Source of the DNA: Rhizopus arrhizus
Taxonomy: Eukaryota > Mucoromycota > Mucoromycetes > Mucorales > Rhizopodaceae
Assembly (NCBI GenBank): GCA_024220505.1
Contig: JAKZZE010000010.1
Span: forward strand, 1,488,001-1,552,000
DNA length: 64,000 nucleotides
Direction: 5' to 3'
Part shown: positions 8,916 through 20,971 of the stretch, one piece after another
Numbering within the stretch: position 1 is the first letter of the stretch
How the letters are laid out: every line of letters starts with the position of its first letter
Notes under the pieces: generated by a model
The model's input: only the letters and a program-made list of their open reading frames with translations
Told to the model about the DNA's origin: nothing
The model's database searches: none
Program-made: the position numbers and the translations under genes

Positions 8916-10156
8916 ATGGAGGCTGTATCATCCATAGGAGTCGTAGTTTCGTTCATGTCCTTAGGTTCTTCAAAGATGTTCATATGGTCATCATCGGAAA
9001 AGAATATGTCTATATCTTGCTGTCTGTTTGTTGTTCGTGCTGGTAGAGTTTCTTGTAAGAGCTGTTTGCTGATCCAGCCCTTCGAATAAAAGTATCGGGC
9101 AACGGCAAACTTGACTGGGGCTCGAATGTATTGCAGAGCTCTTTCAATGCGGTTACAGTGATGCATAAAAGCAAGATTTTCTCGCTCTTCAGGGGTGTGG
9201 TCAGCATATTTTGGATCGCGAAGCACTTGGGGATCACAAGGATTAAAGTCCTCTTTGATGGTTACTTTGAAGCGTTGTAGTTGTTGTCGTAGTTCGTTTT
9301 CGTAATCATTGTGGATCAAAAGGGCGATAATGTTACGATCAGGGTAATGTATGTCAATGATGCGGTTATTGTTGATATCCAATTTGCGCAAGCGGGAGCG
9401 TATCTGTCCAATAGGTACTCTAGCCTTCGTAGGCAAGTAGATATATTTAAATCCTTGGTTGGTAGAGGGTGGCTGTAACAGACGTGCGGCTGCTTCTTGT
9501 CGTTGTAGGCATCGTTGTTGTTGTTGGGCGGTCAGTTGGTCTTTAATTTGCTGAAGTTTTGCAGGTTGGTGCCATGGAGTTGAGTGTAAAAGTGTTGTTG
9601 CGGTGTTCTGAAGAGGAGGAAAATCGGACGGGTTCAAGCGGTTTGTAGGATTCGAGGTGTTGTTCTGTTGATTTAGTTGTTCTTGGAGATGTGCTGTCTG
9701 GGCTCGAAGTCGTTCGATTTCAGTTCTTGCGGAAGCTAATTCTTTTGTTAATAGTTGGATCATGTTAAGGAGAGACTGTGAATCATTTTGGTTGCTGTTG
9801 GTTTGTGTCACTTGGGATGACATAGCACCTTGGAAAGATCCAGAAAATTCAGGATTCATTGATGTTTGTGTGTTTGCAGGAGTAGACTGCGTAGAATTCA
9901 CAATGTTTAACATAGTTTTGGCTCGGAAGCTACTGCCGCAACCATTGCAACGGAAAATAGGTTGTGGAGGCTCAGATTTAGTAGAGCCGTTTCGGCGGAA
10001 AATACCCTTTTTCTCGCAATTAGGACATCTCAGAGATTTGCGATGGGACTCGAAATGAGAAAGTAAGTAATTAATTTCATCCTGTGATAGGATATTATTA
10101 ATATTAGACAGTTTAGTGTTGCTATTATTATCAGATATAGCAGAGTCTGGAGGCAT
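8912..10156 (-). CDS. LINE ORF1: zinc-ribbon, coiled-coil RNA-binding protein
   Basis: A 414-aa protein preceding the reverse transcriptase ORF. Near residues 43-75 it has two CxxC pairs (CPNCEKKG and CNGCGSSF) that form a zinc ribbon. A glutamine/leucine-rich coiled coil follows at about residues 130-165, where multimerisation of LINE ORF1 proteins normally occurs, and then a basic C-terminal half. It has no classical L1 RRM that I can recognise. ORF1 proteins coat the element RNA and accompany it to the target. Its TGA overlaps the ORF2 ATG as ATGA (8912-8915), which suggests stop-restart translation of ORF2. Confidence 0.82.
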   Translation of the reverse strand: MPPDSAISDNNSNTKLSNINNILSQDEINYLLSHFESHRKSLRCPNCEKKGIFRRNGSTKSEPPQPIFRCNGCGSSFRAKTMLNIVNSTQSTPANTQTSMNPEFSGSFQGAMSSQVTQTNSNQNDSQSLLNMIQLLTKELASARTEIERLRAQTAHLQEQLNQQNNTSNPTNRLNPSDFPPLQNTATTLLHSTPWHQPAKLQQIKDQLTAQQQQRCLQRQEAAARLLQPPSTNQGFKYIYLPTKARVPIGQIRSRLRKLDINNNRIIDIHYPDRNIIALLIHNDYENELRQQLQRFKVTIKEDFNPCDPQVLRDPKYADHTPEERENLAFMHHCNRIERALQYIRAPVKFAVARYFYSKGWISKQLLQETLPARTTNRQQDIDIFFSDDDHMNIFEEPKDMNETTTPMDDTASI

Positions 10157-10549
10157 AATTAACGTTCTTTAATGTTTTATTGTTGTTCGTAGTGTGTGTA
10201 ACGTATAAATTCGCGAAAGAACGACAATTATTTTTGTGAAAACGCCAATTTCCATAGGTTTGACTGTATTACAAACTTTAAACTTTCGCTCAATAGGTCC
10301 GTGTTAACAATAAGATTTGATTAAATAATAATTTTATTTATATTTTAAATAATCATAGTGGAAGTATGGTGTCTTGTAGACATCATTTCTCCTGGACTCA
10401 ATAAAAAAAAAAATAGAATAAAAAGTAATTGAAAATCCCTTAGAATCAAGGATAGAAATAAAAAGAAAGGAAGAGTAAGAAAGGAATAAAAGAAAATTAA
10501 TTTGGACTTTTAGATAATTAAGAGTCTTTGCTCTAGTTGTAGAGATTAT

Positions 10550-11740
10550 GATGAATCGTCATCATTATGAGAAAGACATCCTAGTTTAGGCAGGATGTGG
10601 CATATAACAGACCACTGAACAAATCAAGAAGAGGCCTTTTGAAAGGGACATGGTCTGAGAGTAGGTAGTATGTTCAAAAGGAAGGACAGGAGATGATTCA
10701 TAACCTCTGGCATGTGTAGGCATCGATAGGTCTCAATAAGTAGCAAGATTCTTGTTGAGCAATGGATCAGTGTGGCAAAGACGAGTTCACCAAAAAGCCA
10801 GCCAAGACGCAATCAGACACATCGACCTTGTTTCGCTCGAGTCACTGACGACCAGAGGATTGGATTTAAGAAAAGCACTGGATGGCAGAGAGAAAGAATG
10901 TTGGTGTTCTTTTTCTGCTTGTCTTTTGATCAGACTCTCTTGTAAAATTCCAAGCGTGTTTTCTTGAAAAGCTTCGTGTCGAACGAATCAATAAACCATA
11001 AATAGCATTTCCACAGGGATGCTCTGGAGAGCTTGTATCGTTGCGATCGACTGTTTAGCTGTAGAAGAAACGAAAAGATTTTATCAAGGAGTGTATCATT
11101 GGATAAGATGAGGAATGGAAAAGAAACTGGGCTTGTAAGATATTGATACGCTCTAGTGTACTGACAGCTTTGCCATAGATAGCATCAATCAGTAGAAGAA
11201 CGGGAAGAGCCACCCAAAAATTTCGCAAAGTTGTTTGTTCTGGGCATCTTCAAGTGCATTGACCTTGAAAGAATTAAAGGCGCTAATGATCTTTCCATAT
11301 TCCAGTTGAGCTCGAACAATTTGAATATAGAAACGAATGGCATGTGGCTGATCAAAACCTTTGGAATGAATACAACCAGCAGAAAGCTGGTTGAAGGTCA
11401 GTATCACTTTGTTAATATTAGTGTTGATGAGCTCAAGAGAAATAATATATTTACAAAGTTTGAAAGAGGTACCAAGGTATAGGAAGAGTCTGACGAAAAA
11501 TGAATTCACGGTATAATTGGCAGTGAACTGATTGGTCAACAATGTTATCAAGGGTAATACATTTGTTAGAATAGCTATTTGCAATCAAAATTATGAGGAC
11601 TAATTTTTTTATGAAGGTGAAGACAGAATTGTTGATGAGAGTGAAGCCAATGCTATGGAGTGAAAGAAAGAAAAAATTGATATTTACAACGTATAAACCA
11701 TGATTCATTTCAGTAAATACTGTGAATCTCAAGTACCTGA
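10550..11740 (-). pseudogene. Decayed 3' half of a LINE related to the 5.6-10.2 kb element
   Basis: Broken minus-strand frames read like the C-terminal half of the neighbouring LINE ORF2. The piece at 11189-11584 contains RFYIQIVRAQLEYGK and LEDAQNKQLCEIFG (compare RFYAQIVRPQMEYG and LEEAQNKCIRKIYG). The piece at 10624-10812 contains MRLGWLFG and HMPEVMNHLLSFLLNILP (compare WRLGWLPG and CMPETIADPISFLLNMLP). Many frameshifts and stops separate them. The relic is old compared with the intact copy. Confidence 0.82.
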
Positions 11741-11955
11741 ATTAGACTTGAATGATAAAATGCTAAACCGAAATAGAAGGATTAGTTGACAAGTATGGAG
11801 AGGCCATGAAATTAATTTTCAAAGAAGACAAAAAGTATTTATGGCCAACCAAAAATCGGATACGTTTAACCTTTTTGGGAAATGAACATCCGCTAATTAG
11901 TCCGTCCTAAGCTACAAAATGGCACCAAGGCACTGTAAGTTTATTATTGTTCAAC

Positions 11956-13033
11956 TTAGAATTCAATATCATCTTGTGCAAACATGCCCCCTAATGTAAT
12001 TTTTTCACCAGCATTGAAGGCAGGCATGCCCAAGTAAGGACAAGTTGAGCATCTAAAAGCATCACCCAAAGCACAACTACCGCAGCCACCTGTTTTCTTT
12101 GGTGTAGGATCAACTTCTACAATTTCATCTTCTGTGGTATCCATCAAGTCTAAAGAGACAACTTGATTTGGTTCTTCTTCTGCTCTACCGCATGTACAAT
12201 TCTTACATGCCTTTCTCTTTCCGTCTGTCAATTCACAATCGTCAGGTCCTAATGAATTGTAAGTATTTACGATTTTTATATTGTATTGTCATTGTTTTTA
12301 CTTGTAAGCGATTCTTTCGTTGGTTTTACTAAATCAGCATCATCCAGTAATGTATCTTCATCTTCAAGATCATCTGCAGCCACAGAAGCCCAAACGGCCT
12401 TCTTGTTGGTATTCTTCTTTTTAAAGTTTAGTGTCATCTTTTGTCCAACTTCATAAGCAGGCTTCTTGGCCTCAATCTTTGCCAATCCAAATTTACCACT
12501 CAATCGACTCACACCTTGTTCATATTTTGTTGTTCCCCACAAACGAAAGTAGGCAGCCAATGTTTCATCAGAAACAGGTTGAACTTCAGTGACTCTAACG
12601 TCCACAAAGCCAGCCAATTTGAGCATTGACTCAAGATCAGAAGATTTACGAGTAATTGGACAAACTGTGTTGGCCAAGTCGACTAAGAGTACAACTTCTT
12701 CTAAAAACAAACGTCCGCCTGCTGCCAAAGTAGACAGATAGCGAGAGAGCATGGCAGGTGTGTGAGTTGAAACAGAAGGAGAAAATGTGTTGGAATAGAT
12801 AACACTATAAGCTGATTTATTCAGTGGAGCTATAAAAGAAGAAGAATGAATTCAATGAATGTATAGAGGTTATTGTTATCAATACCTTCAGATACTCTAT
12901 CAATTACTTCAAATGCAGCCTTTCCAGAAGAACCAACTTGTTCTTGAGCTGCCTTTTGTGTTTGAATATATAATGATTGATCTACTGAAGCAGGAGCTAC
13001 AAATAAGACATTATCACCAGTATTTAATGTCAT
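11956..13033 (-). CDS. DRE2: Anamorsin/DRE2, cytosolic Fe-S cluster assembly factor
   Basis: Three exons: 13033-12886, 12829-12302 and 12248-11956 (introns 56 and 53 nt, GT-AG, phases consistent), giving 322 aa. The N-terminal half is the methyltransferase-like fold without SAM chemistry. The C-terminal half has the Cys motif CELTDG..CKNCTC that binds the 2Fe-2S cluster and the twin CX2C motifs [19 protein letters not shown] that bind the second cluster. DRE2 works with the diflavin reductase Tah18 to pass electrons to the cytosolic Fe-S assembly machinery. The acidic linker (about residues 200-230) is usual. Two of the apparent separate ORFs here are only exons of this gene. Confidence 0.95.
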
Positions 13034-13981
13034 TGTTTAATGTAAGATTTTTTAAATAAAAGTAGAATAAAGAAAAAAGAAAAGGACGAAAAAAAAAAAA
13101 AAAAAAAAGGAAAAAAACTGTAGATTGATTTCTCAGCAAGGAAAAAGCAGTGACATTTGATTAGATAAGCATTGGAATGATTGGTTGTGTCATCCGGATT
13201 CAATTTGATTGGATGTTTACTTTTGAATATCAATGGTATTTTTTTTTATTGTAAAATCAAGTCAATTTTATTGACAAATAGAAAAGGAATCATACGTCTG
13301 AGAGCGATATCCATCAAGAGGAATAAATTAGAGTGAATCGAAATGCTTGTCAAGGTCGAGTCTGTCCTTTTTGAGGGTGACAAACTGCGATATAGCACCA
13401 GTGATCTGTTTTCTATCTATAAAAGTCCGTCAATAGCAACTCTTCTGTGGATCCGCCAGATAACTAAGAGAACACAGTAGGCAAAGGTCCAGATAGCAGT
13501 GTTGTCGACAAAAAAAAAAAGAAACAACTGAAAAGTCCAGAGGATCAAGCATACATTGTCTTGAGGAAAAGTGAGATATGAACTAAAAAATTGAAAACAT
13601 CTATTTACACCCTCCATTTCTTAAGGTAGACCTGGATTTAAAATACAAAGAGGTCATGCTGTTGACAAATTTTGAGAGAAACAACAGACTAAAGAACTTA
13701 TGGTGGAATAGACGATACTACAAAAACCAACTTTCAGGCAAAACGGGCAGTTTCCAAAAAAAAAAAAAAAAAAATGACGATTGGGATATTGGTGTTTGTA
13801 ACAACCGAAACAGTCTAGGATTGTAATTAATCCACTGAGGCAATGAATAGAAATCATCGGTGAACGATGGATCATTTACTTTGTCAGAAAGTCGGAAACA
13901 GGACATGAAGAGACCGACTTGTAACAGTTATGCGTCCGTCTATTCAATGCTACGGGCCAAATTCGTCAAATAATCTCTCCT
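13034..13981. other. Intergenic, no gene recognised
   Basis: AT-rich, with A-runs at about 13090-13108 and 13757-13774. The short open frames here are T-rich and lack homology I can recognise. Confidence 0.5.
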
Positions 13982-14256
13982 TTACCCAAACTTCATCAGC
14001 TGCATGGGCGATGCAGATTTACCAGGCATGTTCAGAAGGACACGACCTGGAGAACGTCCTGCTCTTGACGCTTTAGAATTAATCACATTGCTTGTGTTAC
14101 TTTTGTGAGTGGTATTGTCAGAATCTGTATGCATGAGCGATGCTTGCTTCTTGGAAATAGGGCGTACTATTTAGTTTATTAGGATGCTCTGGTACCTGTG
14201 GTAATCATAGGACTGCGTTGGTCGAACTGTTTAGATGTTTTATCGGAGAGAAACAT
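13982..14256 (-). CDS. Possible small two-exon gene of unknown function
   Basis: A minus-strand frame from ATG at 14256 runs to a stop at 13982 if 14167-14195 (GT...AG, only 29 nt) is removed. The result would be about 81 aa, basic and Ser/Thr-rich, ending in RAGRSPGRVLLNMPGKSASP and QLMKFG. The second part (13982-14166) is clearly open and looks protein-like. The 29-nt intron is shorter than any other in the window, and the ATG lies only 45 bp past the DGAT2 stop. The sequence may therefore be 3' UTR, or the last exon of something I have not resolved. Confidence 0.3.
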
Positions 14257-14300
14257 GAAGATCAATGTGTATAGAACAGAGTTTATTTTAAAAATGAGGT

Positions 14301-15522
14301 TTAATTGACAATACGAAGGTCTTGTTTACGGTCTACTGCATAAGTGTCTTTGTATTTATCATAAATACGCTGTAGTTCCTTGATGTATAAATCTTGAACT
14401 GCCAATAATTGTTCTTTAGTGGGTTCTGTTTGTCCATCTTCTAAGACAGGAACAGGAATAGGCTTTCCGACTAAAAGTATTACCGTATTAGTAATGATAT
14501 CTTTTGATCTTTTTTATTGATCACACTTACCAACTGTAGCAATCTGATGCCTAAAAGGAACAATTCCGATGTCATCTAATAAAATGATGAATAAGAATAC
14601 AGTTGTATTTTAAAAGATAAAACTTACAATTAAAAATGCCTCTAGCATGAAATAAAGGTAAAGCCCATCCAACGATGGATTGAAACTTCTTTTGGATCAT
14701 GAATAATTTACTATTTTCATCATTTTCTAATTGATCGTACAAATCATTTTCACCAAATGAGAAGACAGGGACTAAAGGAGAACCATGTCGAATAGCAATC
14801 CGAATGAAACCTAACCGCTTCTTCAAGACCAGATCACTGAAACCAGGACGAGCATTGAGTGACTCTGCTGCACCCCCGATCACAATCACAATAGAGCGAC
14901 CTGGATCAGATGAAAGGATGTTTTCACACGAAGTACGGGATACGGAAGCCATGCCGAGAGCCAAGATCAAATCACGGTAAATGGGTATTCGAAAATTTTG
15001 AGTTAAGGTTAATAAAGAGGGTTTGATACCAGGAAATAGTTTAGAAAATCCAGTGGCTTCAGTAGCAAAGTTAGCAAAGGCACCCATTGAGATAATACCA
15101 TGAGGATGATATCCTAACAGATAATTTTGTTTAGGATCTAATTCTGCTTCCTAAAATAGAACTTGTTATTTCACTATAAAGTCTTGTTTCATGTTTGCCT
15201 TGATCAATTTTATTGGGAAATAGTTTGCAAAATATTTCCAGAGAATCCAGTGACGTGTTCTTTCAAAACATCTTCCTCCATTTTCAGGTGCCTTGTCGAC
15301 ATATAGAAAGGTAACGTAAAGGATCAATACTGGCCACAGAAAAATATAAGTGAAAAGATAGAGAAAGAAGGCAAAGCAAGAAAATGCAAGGACAATCCAG
15401 ATACACACAGCTGTTGTTTGAAGACGTCGTTCTAAAGGAATACCTCTTAAAGGGGCCCAGTGAATAGGATGACGATCTTCTTTACTTTTATCACTCAAAT
15501 CTTGTTTTGTAGTTTTCATCAT
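14301..15522 (-). CDS. DGAT2: Diacylglycerol O-acyltransferase type 2
   Basis: Four exons: 15522-15199, 15150-14628, 14575-14531 and 14470-14301, encoding 353 aa, the usual size. DGAT2 makes triacylglycerol from diacylglycerol and acyl-CoA at the ER and lipid droplets. The N-terminal region holds a hydrophobic hairpin (about residues 37-66). The family signature YHPHG follows at the start of exon 2, then GVxxxF-type and RxGFxxxA-type blocks, and EPTKEQLLAVQDLY near the C-terminus. Intron 1 (15151-15198, 48 nt) appears to use a GC donor (AAG|GCAAAC). The alternative GT donor would give a 24-nt intron and an insertion not expected between KLIK and EAELDP. Introns 2 and 3 are GT-AG. Confidence 0.93.
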
Positions 15523-15849
15523 CGTGTTTTTCGATAAAAGAAAAAGAGAAGAAAATCAGCAAAAGGGAAATAAGTTGAACAGGTCTGTACGACAGTTGTA
15601 AACCACAATCACATGCAACACGTGTAGCTTTTATAATTCATATTTTCATCTGTTTTTAGAAAAAAGCATTCTATTTCGTATCCTTTAGAAATAAGCATTC
15701 CTTTATTTTCGTTATTAAATGTGCTGACAATAAAATCAATGTTTATTCATGTGAGAAATAAAACAATGCTTAGTGTGTGTGTGTGTACAACTCTATTTTT
15801 ATCTTGTAATAAAAAATCAGTTCATGAGTCTATTGGATGTAATATGATT

Positions 15850-16650
15850 TTAATGAATTTTATAAGAAAATGGATGGTTGATAACACCATATTGAATATC
15901 AAGTATGGCTTCATTAATTCTCTTTGTTAAGGGACCAGCCTCAGATTCAGGTTCTGATGGATCAAGTGGAATATGAATATCTTGGCCCTTGTATCCAATA
16001 CATTTGATAGGACTAACGACACAGGCAGTACCAGCACCAAACATTTCAATCACTCTACCTTCTTTTGATGCCTGAAGGATATCCTTCATTTTAATCTCTT
16101 CTTCTTTCACCACAATCCCTGTCTCTTTCTCCCATGTTTTCACTAGCTGAATGATACTATCACGATTTACACCAGGCAAGATCAAACCATTCAGAGGAGG
16201 CGTTATAAGTTCATGACCTCCACTGTCAGGGTTTTTCCAATACATGAAAAAGTTCATTGTACCTGCTTCTGTCACTTGGTCGTCTTCTCCAAATAACCAA
16301 AGATTCTGCTGATATCCATTCTCGGCTGCGATACCAGCCGGTTTAACACAAGGTGCGTAATTACCACCCACTTTGGCATCACCCGTTCCGTTTGGCCATG
16401 CACGGACGTAATCAGTCGATGCCAGTAGGCTTACAGCTTTGAATCCAGTAGAAAAGTAAGGACCGACAGGAGAAGCAATGACAAACAGGAGAGCTTTGTC
16501 AGGCACACGGACTCCAAGAGCATTTTGTGTACCGATGATAGTAGGACGAAGATAAAGGGAATAACCACGCTTTGAAGAAATCCAACGGTCTTCGATAGAA
16601 AGGTACTTGGAGATCACCTTGATAAGCTCTTCTGATTCAAAAGTCTAACA

Positions 16651-16681
<31 letters not shown>

Positions 16682-17110
16682 AGATTAAGCAGTGGACTAA
16701 AGAAATGCTTTTCATCTACTTACAGGCATACCTAAACGAGCAGAAGATTTGTTTAGTCTTGCCATATTCATCTCTGGACGAAACAATCTGATCTGTCCAT
16801 CCTTATCCCTGTATGCCTTCATACCTTCAAAGCACTAGATGGCTTTGTTATTTTATTTATTTTACTTTTTTGTTTTCATTATTACCTCGAATCCATAGTG
16901 AAATACAACAGCACTTGGTTCTAATTCCAGTTTACCATATGGCTTAATGTCAGGAGCACTCCAACCATGTTTATTATCCCACTCAATTGATATCATATGG
17001 TCAGTGAAATATTTACCAAATTCTAATTCATCTTCAGGTACTAATGGCTTAAGTCTCTTGGCTCTTTCGACCTGAAGTTGATCTGCATAAAAAGTTTTGA
17101 ATGAATCCAT
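15850..17110 (-). CDS. BAT: Branched-chain amino-acid aminotransferase
   Basis: Three exons: 17110-16886, 16834-16724 and 16644-15850, encoding 376 aa, the standard length for fungal BCAT (class IV, EC 2.6.1.42). The PLP lysine lies in [22 protein letters not shown] and the substrate-binding [11 protein letters not shown] are intact, as is [10 protein letters not shown] across the exon 1-2 junction. The enzyme transfers the amino group between Leu/Ile/Val and 2-oxoglutarate. No clear mitochondrial presequence is seen, so a cytosolic form is likelier. Intron 2 contains a run of about 28 T in transcript sense just before the acceptor. Confidence 0.95.
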
Positions 17111-18230
17111 TATGATCTTATTTTCTCACGATAATAAAAAAGACTTTAAATATATTTTTTTACTGTCCGGAAAAATAATAGCTTCATTTTTTAGAATAGA
17201 TAAGGGAAGCCTATTCTTTCCGATAAAGGATTTCTATCGTTGACTTGTCATTAAGGTTTGATTGATAATTAAAAGTAATTCTATTTAATCCAATTGCAAT
17301 CATCATTATTATTATTGTAGAGGCAAAATTACCCTAGTCTTTACCAATCATCATTTACATGTCAATTTTTTTTATTTTTAGTTGATAATCAGCCTGATAG
17401 TTCTGATGATTTGGATTAAAAAAAGACATTAGGCTTACACCCGAAAAAAAAAAAAAAAAAAAAAATTGTATTACCTGTCAATAGATATTGCACAATCTTA
17501 AATATCATTGTATACATAGAGTAATAGTTCACTCTTTTAGTAAAAAATACAAATGAAAAATGTTTCATGGCAAATTACTTTTTTTATTTTCAGCATAAAA
17601 AAAATAAAAAGCTCATCAAACTCAAAGTGAATAAATGCAACTATACTCTTTGAAAAGAAACGTAATAACACAGGTATCCTTCTGCTACAGTTACATGTAT
17701 TTTTGCACAAATGATTCCTTGACATTTTGTAGGCTTAAAATTATACTTATTCTTCAGTTATTTTCTCTTTTGTCTCTTGTAGAATATTTTGCCAATTCAT
17801 TCACTTTATGCACTAGAAGGAGACATATCGATTGTTTACTTTCGTACCTATCAGCAACTGGCTTCATTTCCTACAAAAATCAATTTAGTTCCTTCCTTGC
17901 TATCTGAAAATGTGCAGTCCTGCTTGTGTATTTGCCTATGATTACAAAACATTGTATTTATCGATCCATAAGCATTATCATCTCCAGATCGCAATTGATA
18001 TATACACTGCTCTTTTCTAGCTTCATTTACTTTTATTATTAAATGCTTTTTTCAGAACATGGAATTATGCTTCATATCGATTTAACAAATGAAACCTATG
18101 ATCGTTGAAGACAGCATCCTGAATCGCAACAACTATCTTTACTGATATTGAGTCATTGCCCTTCAAATAACCTTTTTTTTTTTTTTTTTTTTTTTTTTCA
18201 AAGCTCCGAAAATTTGGGCAAGGTTGAAGC
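17111..18230. other. Intergenic, AT-rich, nothing recognised
   Basis: Contains an A-run at about 17445-17464 and a 27-T run at about 18173-18199. Short ORFs here have no recognisable features. Confidence 0.5.
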
Positions 18231-18875
18231 TTTTCCAATCCTTTGGGCAGCAATCTTTTGATGACTTCTGCCACTCTCTCTGGTAAAACCAGCTATTGAT
18301 CAACATACTTTTGTAATCATGCCAAAATACTTCCGAATGAAGCGTTTAGATACATTAGCTCGTTTCATTTCCTGTCCTACAAGCTTCTTGAAATTGTTTT
18401 CAAAAGGAAACACTTTTGGAATATGGACATTTCCTTTGTCTGTTCGCAATCCTTGGTTTCGCCTCCTTCACCAAAAGCTACCTAGTGCAGCAATCGTTAA
18501 CAAGATGATACCTGATATCTTTAAATTTTCTTGCCGTCTGTGTGCCTCCACTGATGTTATGGAAAATCCTAAACATTTTTTTTTTGTGTCTCAAGAAGCT
18601 CGCCATCTGGCGTTTGATTTGGCGTCCTCTTTTTGATGTTGTAGATACTGAGCTGTCCGGTACTCGTCAGGCTCTTTGCAATCTGACCTTTCCTCGACAG
18701 AAACTTCGATTCATCCGAAATGCCAGTATCGTCGGCTATGCCTTTCTTGGGATATAGAAGGCACACTGGCGATTTATATTCGATGATGTTCCATTTGATC
18801 CCATCATTATCTATCGCCAAATTTTGCTTATGATTGTGTCAGTGCGATCTAACGCATTGAATGCACTACTGTAAT
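18231..18875 (+). pseudogene. LINE remnant (C-terminal zinc-binding region of RT)
   Basis: Broken plus-strand frames resemble the C-terminus of the LINE at 1-2.9 kb. The piece at 18319-18636 holds FRLLHQKLPSAAIVNKMIPD and CRLCASTD...KHFFFV, the counterpart of WRLYHSKLP...KIMP and CMLCG..DEHFFW. Further on, after frameshifts, HWRFIFDDVPFDP resembles HWKHIFDGSPFWP. There is no RT palm domain. It is an old, 5'-truncated, mutated copy. Confidence 0.72.
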
Positions 18876-19263
18876 ACTCGCGTATCTCCAAGTTAATTTT
18901 ATTTTGTCTATTCAAAGTCAAGAAGTTCACTGCTATCTAACACATGACTTGATTTATCTAGTTCGCACAATAAAAGTCGACCTTAGTGCTTTTCCCTTTG
19001 ATTTTTTTTTGAGAAACTCTGAGCCTTTCGCAGTGTCCTTGTACCTTTTGGAGGAATCTGAAAAAAGCGCATAGTTTTATTTTTTGTCAAGTTTCCAATT
19101 ATTTTTGAATACACGTATTGTTTACACGATAGTAGAGATGTCATGATAAACGTTGATAATCGTTGCTAGCAGTATTTATTATTGATAGGAAAATAATAAA
19201 GAAATGAAACAAAGAACAGTGAAAATTATGATTGGGGCCATGCATTTCTTATTGAATATAGCA
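18876..19263. other. Intergenic, nothing recognised
   Basis: AT-rich sequence between the LINE remnant and the stop codon of the P450 gene. Confidence 0.5.
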
Positions 19264-20971
19264 TTAATAAGAAACTCGTTTTGTCCATAAAGTCATATTT
19301 GGTACGGGACGAGTGACAATAGTTTGACTTTTTTGTACCTTGAATCCTGGTTTTTCAAAGAATTGAATGTCCCTGATTAAGATTGACAGCAGAATTTTTA
19401 GCTCGACAGTAGCAAATTTTTGACCAATGCACTGACGTCCACCAGCCAAAAAGGGGAAATACTCATAAGGGTTGCCAATGTGGTCCGTCTTTTCCCAGCG
19501 AGAAGGCTTGAATTCCTTTACGTCCTCCCCCCAAATCTCTTTGGAGTGATGGGAAACAATGGATGGGATGTGGAAAATGGTATCTTTGGGTAAAACATAA
19601 GGTCCCAAGACAACAGGTACACGATTGACTCGAGTTGTCTGAGGAACAGAGGGAATCAGACGAAGAGTCTCACAGCATACATGGTCAAGATAAGGAAGGG
19701 CATTGACTGCATCATAGTCTGATATTTTGTTGTCTTTAAAGAGACCACGTATTTCTGATCTTAGCTTATCTTGGATATCTTGATGTTGAGCAAGCAACCA
19801 AAGACACCAGCATAAAGTATTACTTGTTGTTTCATGACTATAAACAAATGATATTGTCAATTACATGGTTATACTATCTTTATGATGTCTTACCCAGCGG
19901 CTAAAAAGGTCAAACATTGGTGTCTTAATTCCTCTTTAGTAAAGCCTTTACCAGTATCTTCATCAATCAAATTCACCATCAAAGCCAACAAATCCTGGCG
20001 TTGGCTGGTCTTTCCCGATTTCTTTTCTTCTGCATCTCTTTGTAAACCAGCCTCAACCAAAGCCTCGCTTTCCTCTTTTAACCACCTCAACATTTCAGCA
20101 TTCTCTCTATTTTTCTTTGTAGGTAATAAACCCAGAACAGGAAAGGCTATTGTCAAAATTTGTATCAAGGACATACCTCGAGAGAAAAGTTTGAAGTAAG
20201 CCTGATTCAATCGATTCATTTTACCTGTGTCATAATACGCTATTGATTCAAAGTCTTGGCCAAAAGCTGTGATACCAATAATATCTAGAGTAGCTAGTGA
20301 GAGGCCTCTGGATACTTCAATTTCTGTATATTCCGTGTGATTGTTGCTAATCAATTGAATCCATTGATCACGTAAAGTATAACAAGGGCCAATCATTAAC
20401 GGAACCATGGCACGAATTGATTGGACAGAGAATGCAGGATTTAACATCTTACGCTGAACACGATGAGTATGACCCTAATGAGAAGCATCGTTAACCATAC
20501 TTATTTTTCTTCTTTATTTACCTCAGCCACTATTAGTCCATTGCCTAGTATCCTTGAAATAACTTTGGAGACAGCCACTGGTTTTTCAAAATCGTACATT
20601 TGACTAGTCAAAATTTGTTTGACCAGCTTGTCATCGCTTACAACTACACGAGGTTGATTCCAATAATAATGAACGGTGAAAATACCACCGTATTGTTCTG
20701 CCCATTTTATGAAAGGAGATTGATCGGGGTCAGTTTTCAAGATCTGGAAGAAATTACCCATAAAAGGGATCCAACCAACACGAGGACCTGGGATCTTGTT
20801 AGCAGGATGAAGATAGAGCCTGTAAAGAACTGTCTTGTACAGAAAATAGGCTGCCACACTGGATAGGCCGAGTTTGGCAGCAAGTGTAGCGTCTAGCTTT
20901 TCAGACGGTTTCCATTTTTCAAGATAGTTTATCATATTCTTTCGAATAATTTTCAAGGTTTCTTCATTCAT
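19264..20971 (-). CDS. Cytochrome P450 monooxygenase
   Basis: Three exons: 20971-20522, 20474-19894 and 19837-19264, encoding 534 aa. I start at the second Met (20971) because it precedes the membrane anchor (about residues 30-52, AAKLGLSSVAAYFLY) and a proline hinge, IPGPR. The I-helix reads AAGHETTS across the exon 2-3 junction and the K-helix ETLR. The PERF region is KPSRW. The heme loop is FLAGGRQCIG with the thiolate Cys near residue 480. It is a microsomal class II enzyme needing a P450 reductase. The substrate and CYP family cannot be assigned from sequence alone. Confidence 0.94.

Larger units (their letters stand above)
5561..10200 (-). mobile_element. Two-ORF LINE, apparently full coding capacity
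   Basis: A minus-strand non-LTR retrotransposon with both ORFs open and in the order ORF1-ORF2. The outer limits are approximate: no clear poly-A (poly-T on the plus strand) is visible downstream of ORF2, and the 5' UTR probably reaches to about 10.2-10.3 kb. A decayed relative lies immediately upstream on the same strand (10.55-11.74 kb). Confidence 0.85.

Noticed and set aside
13417..13906. Small T-rich ORFs around homopolymer runs
   Set aside because: Composition-driven, no recognisable motif, no splice partners.
15151..15174. 24-nt GT-AG intron in DGAT2
   Set aside because: Too short for this genome and leaves an unexpected nine-residue insertion; the GC-AG alternative fits better.
15721..15930. 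69-codon plus-strand ORF after the BCAT gene
   Set aside because: Overlaps the BCAT last exon antisense and the AT-rich 3' flank; no support.
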